Assembly: GCF_900101545.1 (NCBI RefSeq)
Contig: NZ_FMZU01000014.1
Location: 62,001 to 126,000, forward strand
Direction: 5' to 3'
Source: Variovorax sp. CF079
GTDB lineage: Bacteria; Pseudomonadota; Gammaproteobacteria; Burkholderiales; Burkholderiaceae_C
DNA length: 64,000 nucleotides
The notes below the pieces were generated by a model, which did no database searches, was not told the origin of the DNA, and saw only the letters and a list, made by a program, of their open reading frames with translations. The translations under genes and the position numbers were made by a program. Below, piece after piece: positions 7,931 to 16,277 of this stretch; the first letter of the stretch is position 1; the number at the start of each line of letters is the position of its first letter.

Positions 7931-8887
7931 TCAGACTCCGGGGTTGAACAGCGCCACGTCGAGCGCATTGAGTTTCTTGGGCAGGAGCTTCTCGGCGAAG
8001 AAGGCATCGGCGATGCGCTGCTGCTCGGCCAGGCCGCCAACCACCACCGGACGCACCGCGTAGCTGCGCCGCGCATTGGCATGCTCGACCGTGGCGGTAT
8101 CGAGCCCCCACACTGGCGCCAGCAGGGCGGCCGCTTCCGCGGGCTTGTGCTTGACCCAGAGGCCGGCCTTGTGCAGTTCGCCGTAGAGCACGCGCAGCAC
8201 GTCGGGACGCGCGTTCGCGAACGGCGTTCCGCCCAGGTAGTAGCGCTGGTACGACGCGATGCCGGTGCCGTCCGCCAGCACGCGCAGCTTCGACTGGCGC
8301 TGCGCCGCGGAGAGGAACGGGTCCCACACGACCCAGGCATCGATCGCACCGCGCTCGAAGGCGGCTCGGCCGTCGGCCGGCGTGAGGTACGCGGGCTCGA
8401 TGTCCTTGAACGAGAGGCCGGCCTTGTCGAGCGCGGCGATCAGCAGGTAGTGCACGCCGGCCGCCTTGGCGAAGCCGACCTTCCTGCCCTTGAGATCGGC
8501 CACCGACTGGATGGGCGAATCGGCCCGCACGACGATCGCCTGCGCGGCCGGAGACGGCGCCTCCTGCGCGACGAAGGTCAGCTTCGCGCCCGCGGCCTGC
8601 GCGAACACCGGCACGGTGTCGGCCACGTCGGCGCTGAAGTCGAGGTTGTCGAGATTGAGCGCTTCGAGCAACGGCAGGCCGCTGGTGAACTCGTGCCAGC
8701 TGATCTTGACGCCCAGCGGCGCGAGCTGCCGCTCCAGCGTGCCCTGGGTCTTGAGCACCACGGTCAGCGTCGACGACTTCTGGTAGCCGATGCGGATCGT
8801 GGACGGGGCCGCGCCTTGCGCATAGGCCATGCCACCGGCCAGTGAAGCCAATGCGCCGAGCGCGGCGCGCCGAGTGAGAGAAGTCAT
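7931..8887 (-). CDS. ssuA: Sulfonate-binding periplasmic protein SsuA (copy 1)
   Basis: Periplasmic receptor for aliphatic sulfonates, 318 residues. Seen: signal peptide of about 24 residues (MTSLTRRAALGALASLAGG...), then IRIGYQKSSTLTVVLKTQGTLE and AIDAWVVWDPF, hallmarks of SsuA. The start at 8887 has a strong GGAGGAGG site; an upstream ATG at 8905 overlaps the ssuC stop and would add six residues, but is less likely. A paralogue is encoded at 11028. Two receptors with one permease could widen the range of sulfonates taken up. Confidence 0.92.
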   Translation of the reverse strand: MTSLTRRAALGALASLAGGMAYAQGAAPSTIRIGYQKSSTLTVVLKTQGTLERQLAPLGVKISWHEFTSGLPLLEALNLDNLDFSADVADTVPVFAQAAGAKLTFVAQEAPSPAAQAIVVRADSPIQSVADLKGRKVGFAKAAGVHYLLIAALDKAGLSFKDIEPAYLTPADGRAAFERGAIDAWVVWDPFLSAAQRQSKLRVLADGTGIASYQRYYLGGTPFANARPDVLRVLYGELHKAGLWVKHKPAEAAALLAPVWGLDTATVEHANARRSYAVRPVVVGGLAEQQRIADAFFAEKLLPKKLNALDVALFNPGV

Positions 8888-8901
8888 CTCGCCCTCCTCC
8901 T

Positions 8902-9735
8902 TCATTTCGCCGCCTGGTAGCCCGGATGCCAGCGCAGCCACCAGCGCTCCAGCCCGCGGGCGAACACGTCGGCCAGCTTGCCGAGCAACGCATAGAGCAG
9001 GATGCCCACCAGCACGATGTCGGTCTGCAGGAACTCGCGCGCGTTCATCGTGAGATAGCCGATGCCGGCCTGTGCCGAGATGGTTTCGGCCACGATCAGG
9101 ATCACCCACATGAGGCCGAGCGAGAAGCGCAGGCCCACCAGGATCGAGGACAGCGCACCCGGCAGGATCACCTCCTTGTAGAGCTGCCAGCGCGAGAGCC
9201 CGTAGGTGCGGCCCATCTCGATCAGCTGCGGGTCCACGTTGCGAATGCCGTGGAAGGTGTTGAGATAGATCGGAAAGAACACCGACACCGAGATCAGAAA
9301 CAGCTTGGCCGATTCGTCGATGCCGAACCAAAGGATCACCAGCGGAATGAGCGCCAGCGCCGGGATGTTGCGCACCATCTGGATGGTGGAATCGAGCAGG
9401 GTCTCGAAGAACTTGACCGAGCCGGTGAGCAGGCCCAGCGCAAGGCCGAGCCCGCCGCCGATGGCCAGGCCCGACAAGGCCCGGCCGGCGCTGACCCTCA
9501 CGTGGGTCCACAGTTCGCCCGAGACGGCCAGCGACCACGCGGCCTTGACCACGTCGATCGGCGCCGGCAGCACGCGGGTGGAGAGCCAGCCGAGCGACGA
9601 GGCGATCTGCCACGCGACGATCAACCCCACGGGCACGAGCCAGGGCACGAGGCGCTTGGCGACCCCGAGCCCGAAGGCTTGCGCCGAGCCCAGCGAAGGT
9701 GCCGCGACCGGCAATGGCTGCACTTGTTCAGTCAT
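8902..9735 (-). CDS. ssuC: Sulfonate ABC transporter permease SsuC
   Basis: Inner-membrane channel of the sulfonate importer, 277 residues with about six membrane segments. Seen: LGWLSTRVLPAPIDVVKA, VRNIPALALIPLVILWFGIDESAK and the EAA loop around YKEVILPGALSSILVGLRFSLG, all typical of SsuC/TauC. It follows ssuD by 21 bp and runs into ssuA1. Confidence 0.94.
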   Translation of the reverse strand: MTEQVQPLPVAAPSLGSAQAFGLGVAKRLVPWLVPVGLIVAWQIASSLGWLSTRVLPAPIDVVKAAWSLAVSGELWTHVRVSAGRALSGLAIGGGLGLALGLLTGSVKFFETLLDSTIQMVRNIPALALIPLVILWFGIDESAKLFLISVSVFFPIYLNTFHGIRNVDPQLIEMGRTYGLSRWQLYKEVILPGALSSILVGLRFSLGLMWVILIVAETISAQAGIGYLTMNAREFLQTDIVLVGILLYALLGKLADVFARGLERWWLRWHPGYQAAK

Positions 9736-9756
9736 GAAGAGAGTCCTTTGCCTTGA

Positions 9757-10926
9757 TCAGCTTTGCGAAACGAGGCGCGAAGGCGCATCGAGATTGGCGA
9801 CGACCTCGCCGAAGGGACCGGTCAGCGCCCCGCCCGGCAGGCTCGGGCGCCGCTTGCGCGGCAAGAGCGGGAACACCAGCTCGGCAAAGCGGTAGGACTC
9901 TTCGAGGTGCGGGTAGCCCGAGAGGATGAAGTTGTCGAGGCCCAGCGCCGCGTACTCCTCGATGCGCGCCGCCACCGTCTTCGCATCGCCCACCAGTGCC
10001 GTGCCGGCGCCGCCGCGCACCAGGCCCACGCCGGCCCAGAGGTTGGGCGCGATCTCGAGCTCGGCCCGCGTGCGCCTGGCACCACCAGCGTGCAAGGCGG
10101 CCATGCGGCGCTGGCCTTCGGAGTCCATGCGCGCGAAGGCGGCCTGGGCGCGGATCACGGTGGCGTCGTCGACGCGGCTGATCAGCTCTTCGGCAGCCTT
10201 CCACGCCGCCTCCTCGGTCTCGCGCACGATCACGTGCAGGCGGATGCCGAACTTCACCGTGCGGCCCTTGCGTGCGGCGCGTTCGCGAACGTCGGCCACT
10301 TTCTTTGCCACTTCGGAGGGCGGCTCGCCCCAAGTCAGGTAGGTATCGACCTGTTCCGCCGCGAGCTCGTGCGCCGCCGCCGAGGAGCCGCCGAACCACA
10401 CCGGCGGATAAGGCTTCTGCGTCGGCGGGTACAGCAGCTTCGCGCCCTTCACGCTCAGATGCTTGCCTTCGTAGTCGAAGCTCTGGCCTTCATGGCTGCG
10501 CGCGATGATCTCGCGCCAGATGCGGATGAACTCGGCCGACTGCTCGTAGCGCTCTGCATGGTCGAGAAAGACGCCGTCGCCCTCGAGCTCGGACTGATCG
10601 CCGCCGGTCACCAGGTTCACGAGCACGCGCCCGCCCGAGAGCCGGTCGAAGGTCGCGGCCATGCGCGCGGCCAGGCTGGGCTGGTGCAGCCCGGGCCGCA
10701 CCGCGACCAGGAATTTGAGTTGCCGCGTCGCGCCGATCAGGCTGGCCGCGATCACCCACGGGTCCTCGCAGGAGCGGCCGGTGGGAATCAGCACGCCCTC
10801 GTAGCCGAGCTGGTCGGCCGCGCCGGCAACCTGCTGCAGATAGGCCAGGTCGACCGGGCGCGCGCCCTCGGTGGTGCCGAGGTAGCGGCTGTCGCCGTGG
10901 GTGGGAAGAAACCAGAAGACTTGCAT
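9757..10926 (-). CDS. ssuD: FMNH2-dependent alkanesulfonate monooxygenase SsuD
   Basis: Cleaves alkanesulfonates to aldehyde and sulfite with FMNH2 from SsuE and O2; cytoplasmic. 389 residues, normal for the family. Seen: luciferase-like TIM barrel with MQVFWFLPTHGDSRYLG at the start, the loop VTGGDQSELEGDG, and SGYPHLEESYRFAELVFPLLP near the end. The sulfite feeds CysI encoded at 27 kb. It lies between ssuA2 (101 bp upstream, with a hairpin in the gap) and ssuC. Confidence 0.95.
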   Translation of the reverse strand: MQVFWFLPTHGDSRYLGTTEGARPVDLAYLQQVAGAADQLGYEGVLIPTGRSCEDPWVIAASLIGATRQLKFLVAVRPGLHQPSLAARMAATFDRLSGGRVLVNLVTGGDQSELEGDGVFLDHAERYEQSAEFIRIWREIIARSHEGQSFDYEGKHLSVKGAKLLYPPTQKPYPPVWFGGSSAAAHELAAEQVDTYLTWGEPPSEVAKKVADVRERAARKGRTVKFGIRLHVIVRETEEAAWKAAEELISRVDDATVIRAQAAFARMDSEGQRRMAALHAGGARRTRAELEIAPNLWAGVGLVRGGAGTALVGDAKTVAARIEEYAALGLDNFILSGYPHLEESYRFAELVFPLLPRKRRPSLPGGALTGPFGEVVANLDAPSRLVSQS

Positions 10927-10979
10927 GGTGTGATCTCGATCAGATGGCGAATAGAAGGCGCCGCAGGCCCCACGCCAGT

Positions 10980-11005
10980 GCCGTGGTGCGAAGCACCCGC
11001 ACGGC
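10980..11005 (-). other. Imperfect hairpin between ssuA2 and ssuD
   Basis: GCCGTG-GTGC, loop GAA, then GCAC-CCG-CACGGC form a stem with a three-base bulge in the 101-bp gap after the ssuA2 stop. There is no T-run, so it is more likely an mRNA stabiliser or partial attenuator than a full terminator. Its position after a binding-protein gene matches that of repeats A-C, but its sequence differs from them. Confidence 0.45.
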
Positions 11006-11027
11006 GCGAAGCCGCAACAGCGCGCTG

Positions 11028-11984
11028 TCAGGCAATACCGGCGGCCGCTGCATCGAGCACGTTGATCTTCTTGGGGATCAACCCGAGCGAGAAAAATGTG
11101 TCGGCGATCTTCTGCTGCTCCGCCAGGACCGCCTTGGTGATCGGCCTCGTGCCGTACTTCGCGCGCCCCACCACGACGTCGACCACCGGCTGCGGAATGC
11201 CCCACAGTTGCGAAAGCTCGGCCGCGAACGCGCTCTTGTTGGCCTGGCCCCATTGGTCGACCTTGTCGATCTCCTCAGTCAGGATCCGGATCACGTCGGC
11301 GTTCTTCTCTGCATAGCCGAGCGAGGAGAAGTAGTAGGCGCGGTTGCCCACCACATCCGTGGCGTCGGCGAGCACCTTGGCTTCGAGCGTCTTCTCCGCC
11401 GCGGCCAGGAACGGGTCCCAGATCACCCAGGCGTCGATCGAACCCTTCTCGAAGGCGGCGCGCGCATCCGAGGGCGGCAGGAAGGCGAGGTTCACGTCGC
11501 CGTAGCCGAGGCCGTGCTTCTCCAGCAGCTTGACCAGGAAGTAGTGGACGTTGCTGCCCTTGTTGAGTGCGACCTTTTTACCCTTGAGGTCGGCCACCGA
11601 ACGGATCGCCGATCCCTTTGGCACCAGCACCGCTTCCGATTGCGGGCGCGGCACGGTCGCCGCCACATAGGCCAGCGGCGCACCCGCGGCCTGCGCGAAG
11701 ATCGGCGGCGCTTCGCCGACGTCGCCGAAGTCGATCGAGCCGACGTTGAGCGCCTCAAGCTGCACCGGCCCGGCCGTGAACTCGGTCCACTTGAGCGAGA
11801 CCTTGAGCGGTGCCAGCCGCTTCTCCAACGTGCCGCGGCCCTTGAGCAGGCTCAGCACGCCTTTCTGATGGCCGATGCGCAACTGCCGCGCCGGCGCCTG
11901 GGCAAGTGCCGCCAGCGAAGGCAAGGCGATCGCGGCCGCGGCGCCCTGGACCAGTTGGCGGCGCTTCGATGAATGCAATGTCAT
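11028..11984 (-). CDS. ssuA: Sulfonate-binding periplasmic protein SsuA (copy 2)
   Basis: Second SsuA-type receptor, 318 residues. Seen: export signal of about 29 residues containing KRRQLVQG, a possible twin-arginine type signal, then LRIGHQKGVLSLLKGRGTLEKRL and SIDAWVIWDPFLAAAE. It shares fold and length with copy 1 (7931-8887) but differs throughout, so this is an old duplication or separate acquisition rather than a recent one. It lies between the small membrane peptide gene and ssuD. Confidence 0.92.
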   Translation of the reverse strand: MTLHSSKRRQLVQGAAAAIALPSLAALAQAPARQLRIGHQKGVLSLLKGRGTLEKRLAPLKVSLKWTEFTAGPVQLEALNVGSIDFGDVGEAPPIFAQAAGAPLAYVAATVPRPQSEAVLVPKGSAIRSVADLKGKKVALNKGSNVHYFLVKLLEKHGLGYGDVNLAFLPPSDARAAFEKGSIDAWVIWDPFLAAAEKTLEAKVLADATDVVGNRAYYFSSLGYAEKNADVIRILTEEIDKVDQWGQANKSAFAAELSQLWGIPQPVVDVVVGRAKYGTRPITKAVLAEQQKIADTFFSLGLIPKKINVLDAAAAGIA

Positions 11985-12015
11985 GGTGATGCTTTCGATG
12001 GATGGAGCCAGCGGC

Positions 12016-12153
12016 TCAGGTGGCGGTAATGAAGCCGACGATCAGCGCAATGGCGGCGACCACGACCACGCTGACGGCGAGGTCGCGCAGCGCGCGCCAC
12101 AGCGGACGCGGCGGCGCATCGATGGCAAGGTCTTCGGTGCTGACAGGGTTCAT
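12016..12153 (-). CDS. 45-residue single-span membrane peptide in the ssu operon
   Basis: Small open frame read leftward from ATG 12153: a charged N-terminus (MNPVSTEDLAIDAPPRPLWR) then one hydrophobic segment with VVVVAAIALIVGFIT, ending six codons past the middle of the membrane span. It lies 31 bp before ssuA2 and 109 bp after ssuE, in phase with the operon direction. GC-rich third codon positions fit real coding. The ribosome site is weak (GAAAGA about 9 bp upstream). No family is recognised. It could be a small regulator or assembly partner of the sulfonate permease. Confidence 0.55.
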   Translation of the reverse strand: MNPVSTEDLAIDAPPRPLWRALRDLAVSVVVVAAIALIVGFITAT

Positions 12154-12242
12154 GGCGGATGTCTTTCAGGCGTGAGTTGTCCCGCGCCGCGCGCCGGCGG
12201 CGAAAAACCAATGTGAAAAAAGAAGGGGGAGGCGCTCTCGCG

Positions 12243-12260
12243 CCGGGCCGGCCGGCCCGG
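12243..12260. terminator. 18-bp perfect GC palindrome at the 3' end of ssuE
   Basis: CCGGGCCGGCCGGCCCGG is fully self-complementary and starts 2 bp past the ssuE stop codon on the minus strand. It could form a cruciform or a dimer-type RNA stem, and may reduce read-through or protect the ssuE message. No T-run follows, so terminator activity is uncertain. Confidence 0.4.
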
Positions 12261-12262
12261 GC

Positions 12263-12847
12263 TCAGACGCTACATCGCACGCGCGAGAAGGGCACCGGCT
12301 CGAACCCGCTGGTGGCGGGCAGCTTGAGCCCTTCGCTGGCCAGCGTCTCCACCGCATCGTCGAGCCGCTGGGCGAGCTCCTGTTGCAGCTGGTACGCGCC
12401 CTCGGGCTGCAGCGTGACCTGGCCGTCGGTCGCATACACGCCGGGCAGGATGTGCCGTGCCGCGAGCGACTGCAGCACGGGCCGCAGCGCGTAGTCGAGC
12501 GCCAGCATGTGGTGCGGGCTGCCGCCGGTGGCCAGCGGCAGCACCGTCTTGCCCTTGAGCGCGGACTGCGGCAGCAGATCCAGAAAGACCTTGAGCACGC
12601 CGCTGTAGGCCGCCTTGTAGACAGGCGTCGCGATCACGATCACGTCGGCGCGCCGCACCTGTTCGACCGCATGCTGCACGGTGGGATGCGAAGCCTCGCC
12701 CAGCAGCAGCGCATGTGCTGCCAACTCGCGGATCGCGAGACGATCGGCCGGCACGTCGCGCAGCGCGAGCCGCGCGGCCACCGCATCGAGCAGCACGGCC
12801 GAGCGCGAAGGCGCCGACGGGCTGCCGGCAATCAGGAGAACAGTCAC
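12263..12847 (-). CDS. ssuE: NAD(P)H-dependent FMN reductase SsuE
   Basis: Supplies FMNH2 to SsuD. 194 residues from a GTG start at 12847, close to the usual 191. Seen: VLLIAGSPSAPSRSAVLLDAV at the N-terminus, TPVYKAAYSGVLKVFLDLLPQ in the middle and PLATGGSPHHMLALDYALRPVL, all SsuE hallmarks. The open frame continues upstream without family similarity. It is the first enzyme gene after sbp2, separated by hairpin repeat copy B. Confidence 0.9.
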   Translation of the reverse strand: MTVLLIAGSPSAPSRSAVLLDAVAARLALRDVPADRLAIRELAAHALLLGEASHPTVQHAVEQVRRADVIVIATPVYKAAYSGVLKVFLDLLPQSALKGKTVLPLATGGSPHHMLALDYALRPVLQSLAARHILPGVYATDGQVTLQPEGAYQLQQELAQRLDDAVETLASEGLKLPATSGFEPVPFSRVRCSV

Positions 12848-12894
12848 GATTGCTTTCGTTCGAAGGTGGTTCTTTTTCAGGGGGCGGCCGGCCC

Positions 12895-12945
12895 GCCCCC
12901 GGTAGGGGGTTGGCGTACCGACACGAAGTGCGGGGAGCCTGGGGG
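12895..12945 (-). repeat. Intergenic hairpin repeat, copy B (sbp2-ssuE gap)
   Basis: Read on the minus strand it runs CCCCCAGGCTCCCCGCAC, TTCGTGTCGGTACGCCA, then a hairpin CCCCC-TACC-GGGGG. By eye it differs from copy C (43342-43391) by about seven substitutions and one indel. It begins 9 bp after the sbp2 stop codon, in the same orientation relative to the gene as copy C. Confidence 0.8.
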
Positions 12946-12953
12946 CGAGCTGG

Positions 12954-13982
12954 TTACTTCTGCTTCGCCGTGTAGATCTGGTCGAAGGAGCCACCGTCCG
13001 CGAAGTGCTCCTTGTCCGCCTTGGCCCAGCCGCCGAAGGCCTGGTCGATGGTGAACAGCGTGAGCTTGGGGAACTGCTTCTCGTACTTGGCCTTGGCCTT
13101 GTCGGAGGTCGGGCGGTAGTAGTTGCGGCCGGCGATGTCCTGGCCTTCGTCGGAGTAGAGGTACTTGAGGTATTCCTCGGCCACGGCGCGCGTGCCCTTC
13201 TTGTCGACCACCTTGTCGACCACCGTCACCGTGGGCTCGGCCAGGATGCTGACCGAGGGCACGACGATGTCGAACTTGTCGGGGCCGAATTCCTTCAGCG
13301 CCAGGAAGGCCTCGTTCTCCCAGGCCAGCAGCACGTCGCCCACGCCGCGCTGCACGAAGGTGATGGTCGAGCCGCGCGCACCCGTGTCGAGCACCGGCAC
13401 GTTCTTGTAGAGGCTGCCGACGAACTCGCGGGCCTTGGCGTCGCCGCCGTACTTGCGCTTGGCGAACTCCCATGCGGCCAGGTAGTTCCAGCGCGCGCCG
13501 CCCGAAGTCTTGGGGTTGGGCGTGATCACCTGCACGCCGGGCTTGGCCAGGTCGTCCCAGTCCTTCAGGCCCTTGGGGTTGCCCTTCTTCACGAGGAAGA
13601 CGATGGTCGAGGTGTACGGTGCCGAGTTGTGCGGCAGGCGCTTCTGCCAGTCGGCCTTGACCAGGCCGCCATGCTTGACCAGCGCGTCGGTATCGCCGGC
13701 CAGCGCCAGCGTGGCGACGTCGGCGTCGATGCCGTCGATGATCGAGCGCGCCTGCTTGCCGGAGCCGCCGTGCGACTGCTTGATGCTCACGTCCTGGCCG
13801 GTCTTGCCCTTCCAGTGCTTGGCGAAGGCCTTGTTGTAGTCGACGTAGAGCTCGCGCGTCGGGTCGTAGGACACGTTGAGCAAGGTCACGCTTTGCGCGA
13901 ACGACGGCAATGCCGTCAGGGCGATGCTGGCGGCAGCGGCGGCGCCGAGGGAAAGCTTGATAAAGTCGCGGCGAAAGCTCAT
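12954..13982 (-). CDS. sbp: Periplasmic sulfate-binding protein (second copy)
   Basis: 342-residue sulfate receptor, paralogue of the protein at 1774. Seen: MSFRRDFIKLSLGAA is a good twin-arginine signal (RRDFIK), with cleavage near PSFAQ; then LLNVSYDPTRELYVDYN and SHGGSGKQARSI. The start at 13982 gives the intact signal; the frame upstream to 14036 is unlikely. No permease gene lies beside it, so it probably shares CysTW of the first cluster. The upstream 129 bp is shared with divergent yggX and contains two GCATAA elements, possible CysB-type regulator contacts. Confidence 0.93.
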   Translation of the reverse strand: MSFRRDFIKLSLGAAAAASIALTALPSFAQSVTLLNVSYDPTRELYVDYNKAFAKHWKGKTGQDVSIKQSHGGSGKQARSIIDGIDADVATLALAGDTDALVKHGGLVKADWQKRLPHNSAPYTSTIVFLVKKGNPKGLKDWDDLAKPGVQVITPNPKTSGGARWNYLAAWEFAKRKYGGDAKAREFVGSLYKNVPVLDTGARGSTITFVQRGVGDVLLAWENEAFLALKEFGPDKFDIVVPSVSILAEPTVTVVDKVVDKKGTRAVAEEYLKYLYSDEGQDIAGRNYYRPTSDKAKAKYEKQFPKLTLFTIDQAFGGWAKADKEHFADGGSFDQIYTAKQK

Positions 13983-14111
13983 GGTCTTGTGCTCAGGAGG
14001 GCATAACAGTGAAGCTGCGAATTCTGAAGAGCGCATAAAGAAACTGGAACGACCGAGTTCTCAGTTCTAAATAGCGAAATCAACTAAGCAACCCACACGA
14101 AGGCAATCCAA

Positions 14112-14384
14112 ATGGCACGCATGGTCCAGTGCATCAAGCTCGGCAAAGAGGCCGAAGGGCTCGATTTCCCGCCCTACCCCGGTGAACTCGGCAAACGCCT
14201 GTGGGAGAACGTCAGCAAGGAAGCCTGGGCCGCCTGGCTCAAGCAGCAGACCATGCTGGTCAACGAGAACCGGCTGAACCTGGCCGATGCCCGTGCCCGC
14301 CAGTACCTGGCGCGCCAGATGGAGAAGCATTTCTTCGGCGAGGGCGCTGACGTCGCGCAGGGCTACGTTCCCCCGACGAACTGA
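14112..14384 (+). CDS. yggX: Fe(2+)-trafficking / oxidative damage protection protein YggX
   Basis: 90-residue cytoplasmic protein that protects iron-sulfur proteins and carries iron. Seen: the family opening MARMVQCIKLGKEAEGLDFPPYPG with its single conserved Cys-7, and the C-terminal FFGEGADVAQGYVPP. Normal length. It is divergent from sbp2 and is followed 15 bp later by mnmC. Confidence 0.95.
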   Translation: MARMVQCIKLGKEAEGLDFPPYPGELGKRLWENVSKEAWAAWLKQQTMLVNENRLNLADARARQYLARQMEKHFFGEGADVAQGYVPPTN

Positions 14385-14399
14385 TCGCCTGCCCGCGCC

Positions 14400-16277
14400 A
14401 TGACCGAGCCGGTCGATTGGCGGGCCGACGGCGTGCCGCAGAGCGCGCGCTTTGGCGATATCTACCACTCCGAAAGCGGCGCGCTGGCGCAGGCCCGGCA
14501 TGTGTTTCTGGCCGGCTGCGGCTTGCCTGAGGCCTGGGCCGGGCACCCACAATGGCGGATTCTCGAAACCGGCTTTGGTCTCGGCCTCTCTTTTCTGACA
14601 GCCTGGCAGGCTTGGCGAGCCGATCCTCAGCGCCCGCGCCTGCTGCATTTCGTCTCGGTCGAAGCGCACCCGGTGTCGCGCGACGATCTGCTGCGCGCCG
14701 CCGCGGCCTATCCGGAACTTGCCCCGCTGGCCGCCGAGTTGGGCGCGCAGTGGTGGGGCCTGCTGCCCGGCTTCCATCGACTGGTCTTCGACGAAGGCCG
14801 CGTGCTGCTCACGCTGTGCATCGGCGATGTGCAGGCCATGCTGCGCACGCAGCAGCACTTCGAGGCCGACAGCATCTTTCTGGACGGCTTCAGCCCCGAG
14901 CGCAATCCGCAGATGTGGTCGCCCGAGACACTCAAGGCCGTGGCACGTTTTGCGCGTCGCGGCACCCGCATCGCGAGCTGGACCATCGCGCGGACGGTGC
15001 GCGACGCGCTGGCGCAGCGCGGCTTCCAGCTCCGCAGGGCGCCCGGCCTGCCGCCCAAGCGCGATTGCCTGCAGGGCGTGTTCGAGCCGGCCTGGCAGAT
15101 TCGACGCCGCGCGCCGCTGCCCGCGCCCATCGCGGCGCCGGGGCGCTGCGCGGTGATCGGTGCGGGACTGGCCGGTGCAGCCGTGGCGGCCAGCCTGGCG
15201 CGGCGCGGCTGGCAGGTCACGGTGCTGGATGCCGGCGATCGCCCGTCGGCCGGGGCCTCGGGCCTGCCCGTCGGCGTGCTCGCGCCGCATGTGTCACCCG
15301 ACGACGCGCTGCTGTCGCGCCTGACCCGCGCCGGCGTGCGAGCCACGTGGCAGCAGCTCGAGGCGCTGCTGGCGGAAGGCAGGGATTGGCGGGCCTGCGG
15401 CGTCCTCGAACGGCGCGCCGCGGGCCAGGATCGCCTGCCCGCCGACTGGACGGCCGAAGGCCCCAATGAATCGTGGCACGCCTCGGCCGCGCAGATTCGC
15501 GAAACCGGACTGCCGGCCGATGCGCCTGCACTCTGGCATGCGCGCGGCGGCTGGGTGCGGCCGGCGCGGCTGGTTCAGGCCTGGCTGGCGCAGCCCGCCA
15601 TCGAACTCGCCACCGGACGGCGCGTGGCACGCATCGAAGCGCCGCAACCCGGGCTCGCCTGCTGGACGCTGCACGACGCCCAAGGCGCCCTGCTGGCCGA
15701 AGCCGAACGCGTGGTCATCGCCGCCGGCTTCGAAAGCCGTGCGTTCGCGCCCGCGCTGGCGCTGCAGCCCGTGCGCGGCCAAGTCGCCTGGGGGCGCATG
15801 GACGACGGCACGCAGCTGCCTCGCGTGCCGATCAACGGCGACGGCCATCTCATTGCGCATGTGCCCGACGCCGATGGCGCGCTCTGGCTCACGGGCGCCA
15901 CCTTCGACCGCGACAGCAGCGATGCCGCGCCACGCGGCGCCGACACCGAATCGAACCGCGAGCGGCTCGCCAGGCTCCATCCCGATGCTGCGCTGCAGCT
16001 CTCGTCGGCGTTCGAGCGCGGCGACGCGAAGGCATGGGCCGGCGTGCGCTGCGCGTCGGGCGACCGCCGGCCGCTGGTCGGCCCACTCGACCCGGCATCG
16101 TCGCAGGGCGTGTGGCTCTGCACCGCGATGGGCTCGCGCGGCCTCACATTCGCCGCGCTGTGTGCCGAACTGCTTGCGGCACAGTGGCACGGCGAGCCCT
16201 TGCCGCTTTCGGCATCGCAAGCGCGGGCCCTGGATGCGCAGCGTTCCAGCGCTCAGATGTTCGCCAGCGCCAGATAG
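14400..16277 (+). CDS. mnmC: Bifunctional tRNA 5-methylaminomethyl-2-thiouridine enzyme MnmC
   Basis: Finishes the mnm5s2U modification at wobble position 34. 625 residues. Seen: N-terminal methyltransferase (SAM loop ETGFGLGLSF at 56-65, LDGFSPERNPQMW near 161) and C-terminal FAD oxidase (GAGLAG at 254-259, QPVRGQVAWG, and the CASGDRRPLVGPLD region near the end). Both domains are complete. Its last 25 bp overlap the 3' end of the convergent large membrane-protein gene. Confidence 0.95.
   Translation: MTEPVDWRADGVPQSARFGDIYHSESGALAQARHVFLAGCGLPEAWAGHPQWRILETGFGLGLSFLTAWQAWRADPQRPRLLHFVSVEAHPVSRDDLLRAAAAYPELAPLAAELGAQWWGLLPGFHRLVFDEGRVLLTLCIGDVQAMLRTQQHFEADSIFLDGFSPERNPQMWSPETLKAVARFARRGTRIASWTIARTVRDALAQRGFQLRRAPGLPPKRDCLQGVFEPAWQIRRRAPLPAPIAAPGRCAVIGAGLAGAAVAASLARRGWQVTVLDAGDRPSAGASGLPVGVLAPHVSPDDALLSRLTRAGVRATWQQLEALLAEGRDWRACGVLERRAAGQDRLPADWTAEGPNESWHASAAQIRETGLPADAPALWHARGGWVRPARLVQAWLAQPAIELATGRRVARIEAPQPGLACWTLHDAQGALLAEAERVVIAAGFESRAFAPALALQPVRGQVAWGRMDDGTQLPRVPINGDGHLIAHVPDADGALWLTGATFDRDSSDAAPRGADTESNRERLARLHPDAALQLSSAFERGDAKAWAGVRCASGDRRPLVGPLDPASSQGVWLCTAMGSRGLTFAALCAELLAAQWHGEPLPLSASQARALDAQRSSAQMFASAR

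Noticed and set aside
6824..8845. A 673-codon open frame on the plus strand opposite mop, ssuB and ssuA1
   Set aside because: It is antisense to well-supported genes, is very rich in Arg, Gln, His and Ala, and has no recognisable domain. Long antisense frames are expected in high-GC DNA.
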